Positions 6,930 through 7,687 of a DNA stretch of 7,687 nucleotides are shown here, one piece after another. Source of the DNA: JABDBK01 sp964453575 (GTDB taxonomy: Bacteria > Pseudomonadota > Gammaproteobacteria > DSM-16500); the NCBI GenBank assembly GCA_964453575.1, contig CAYVRW010000105.1:1-7687 (forward strand), read 5' to 3'. The position numbers were made by a program, and so were the translations under genes. The notes below the pieces were generated by a model that had not been told where the DNA came from, made no database searches, and was given only the letters and a program-made list of their open reading frames with translations. Position 1 is the stretch's first letter. Every line of letters begins with the position of its first letter.

Positions 6930-7635
6930 ACTCTTCGCCGACGGCGCCGATAAATCCGGCATGCTTGAAATGTATCGAAATCCCATGATCAAAGGCTTTA
7001 CCACCAATCCAACATTGATGCGCAAAGCAGGAATTACTGATTATAAAGCTTTTGCCTTAGATATTTTATCGGTGATTAAAGACAGGCCTATTTCTTTCGA
7101 AGTTTTTTCAGATGATTTTGATGAAATGCATGATCAAGCCTTAGAAATTGCACGTTGGGGAAAAAATGTTTACGTTAAAATTCCAGTCACGAATACCAAA
7201 GGACAATCGGCTTGCCCTTTAATCAGACAATTGGCGCAAGCTTCCGTCAAACAAAATGTCACTGCTTTAATGACGCTAGATCAAGTGCAAGATGTAACGA
7301 ATGCTTTATCCCAAGGGCCTTCTTCTTACGTTTCAGTTTTTGCAGGAAGAATTGCAGATACGGGTCGTGACCCTATGGATATCATGAAAGCTTCGGTGGA
7401 ATGTTTAAAACCATATCCGCAACTGGAACTCATCTGGGCAAGCCCACGCGAATTATTTAATGTGTTTCAAGCCGATCAAATTGGCTGTCATATTATTACA
7501 GCAACCAATGATATTTTAAAAAAATTGGAGCTTGTAGGAAAAGATTTGACGGCATATTCATTAGAAACAGTCAAAATGTTTTATGATGATGCGAAGCAAG
7601 CGGGATTTGCTTTAGAAATAGCTGAGCTCGTATAA
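6901..7635 (+). CDS. Transaldolase / fructose-6-phosphate aldolase-like enzyme
   Basis: A class I (Schiff-base) aldolase of the small transaldolase group, cytoplasmic, moving or cleaving a three-carbon dihydroxyacetone unit on sugar phosphates. It has 244 residues, slightly longer than the roughly 220 of fructose-6-phosphate aldolases and shorter than classical TalB. Visible motifs are KLFADGAD (10-17, with an active-site-type Asp14), GFTTNPTLM (32-40), YVKIPVTN (91-98) with Lys93 as the probable Schiff-base lysine, VSVFAGRIADTGRDP (144-158) and WASPRELFN (179-187). It is last of the visible operon genes and overlaps GtrA by 29 bases with its own good ribosome site. A copy inside a glycan operon suggests it supplies or drains a sugar-phosphate precursor such as sedoheptulose 7-phosphate. 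It could instead act as an aldolase on a different sugar. Family call is firm, substrate unknown. Confidence 0.85.
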   Translation: MKSIPTLHTKLFADGADKSGMLEMYRNPMIKGFTTNPTLMRKAGITDYKAFALDILSVIKDRPISFEVFSDDFDEMHDQALEIARWGKNVYVKIPVTNTKGQSACPLIRQLAQASVKQNVTALMTLDQVQDVTNALSQGPSSYVSVFAGRIADTGRDPMDIMKASVECLKPYPQLELIWASPRELFNVFQADQIGCHIITATNDILKKLELVGKDLTAYSLETVKMFYDDAKQAGFALEIAELV

Positions 7636-7649
7636 AAATTATAAAAATG

Positions 7650-7687
7650 TAGGGTGGGCAAAGGAGTGCAGCGACGTGCCCACCATA
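7650..7687. repeat. GTGGGCA/TGCCCAC palindromic intergenic repeat
   Basis: The arms GGTGGGCA (7653-7660) and TGCCCACC (7677-7684) are perfect reverse complements around a 16-base loop. The match extends to 11 bases per arm (7650-7660 and 7677-7687) with one mismatch, giving outer TA ends. The GC-rich block contrasts with the AT-rich surroundings. Its form resembles the widespread TAGGGTGGGCA...TGCCCACC family of intergenic repeats that I recall from many proteobacterial genomes. It begins 15 bases after the transaldolase stop and reaches the window edge, so any further part, or a T-run that would make it a terminator, is out of sight. Confidence 0.6.

Overview
This 7.7 kb AT-rich window is a surface-polysaccharide (LPS O-chain, capsule or similar glycan) locus. 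It has one glycosyltransferase gene on the minus strand and a compact five-gene operon on the plus strand. Between them lies a small palindromic repeat element. Gene style, tight overlaps and GtrA/GHMP-type genes suggest a Gram-negative bacterium. An AT-rich gammaproteobacterium of the Legionellales type is my guess, from general impression only; no rRNA or other marker is present to test it.

Layout: positions 1-84 hold at most the last codons of a gene entering from the left. Positions 85-2553 (minus) encode an 822-residue protein with two glycosyltransferase-like halves. The 340-bp gap 2554-2893 contains a 130-bp element (2683-2812) with perfect 37-bp terminal inverted repeats flanked by TA. 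Its loop holds three small palindromes, and each end carries an outward-facing promoter-like sequence. The plus-strand operon follows: a Gfo/Idh/MocA oxidoreductase (2894-3871), a GHMP sugar kinase of the heptose-7-phosphate kinase type (3868-4851), a zinc ribbon/methyltransferase/GT2 fusion (4823-6478), a GtrA-family membrane protein (6486-6929) and a fructose-6-phosphate-aldolase-like transaldolase (6901-7635). The window closes inside or at the end of a GTGGGCA/TGCCCAC-type palindromic repeat (7650-7687).

How the genes may work together (inference): the transaldolase-like enzyme, the kinase and the oxidoreductase look like enzymes that make or modify an unusual sugar, possibly a heptose derived from sedoheptulose 7-phosphate. 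The fusion protein could methylate a sugar and build a polyprenyl-phosphate-linked sugar, which GtrA could help move across the inner membrane. The large minus-strand glycosyltransferase would add residues to the glycan. No isomerase, phosphatase or nucleotidyltransferase is visible, so the pathway is incomplete here and may continue to the right. Within this window the most unusual non-coding object is the inverted-repeat element, and the most unusual protein is the methyltransferase-GT2 fusion.
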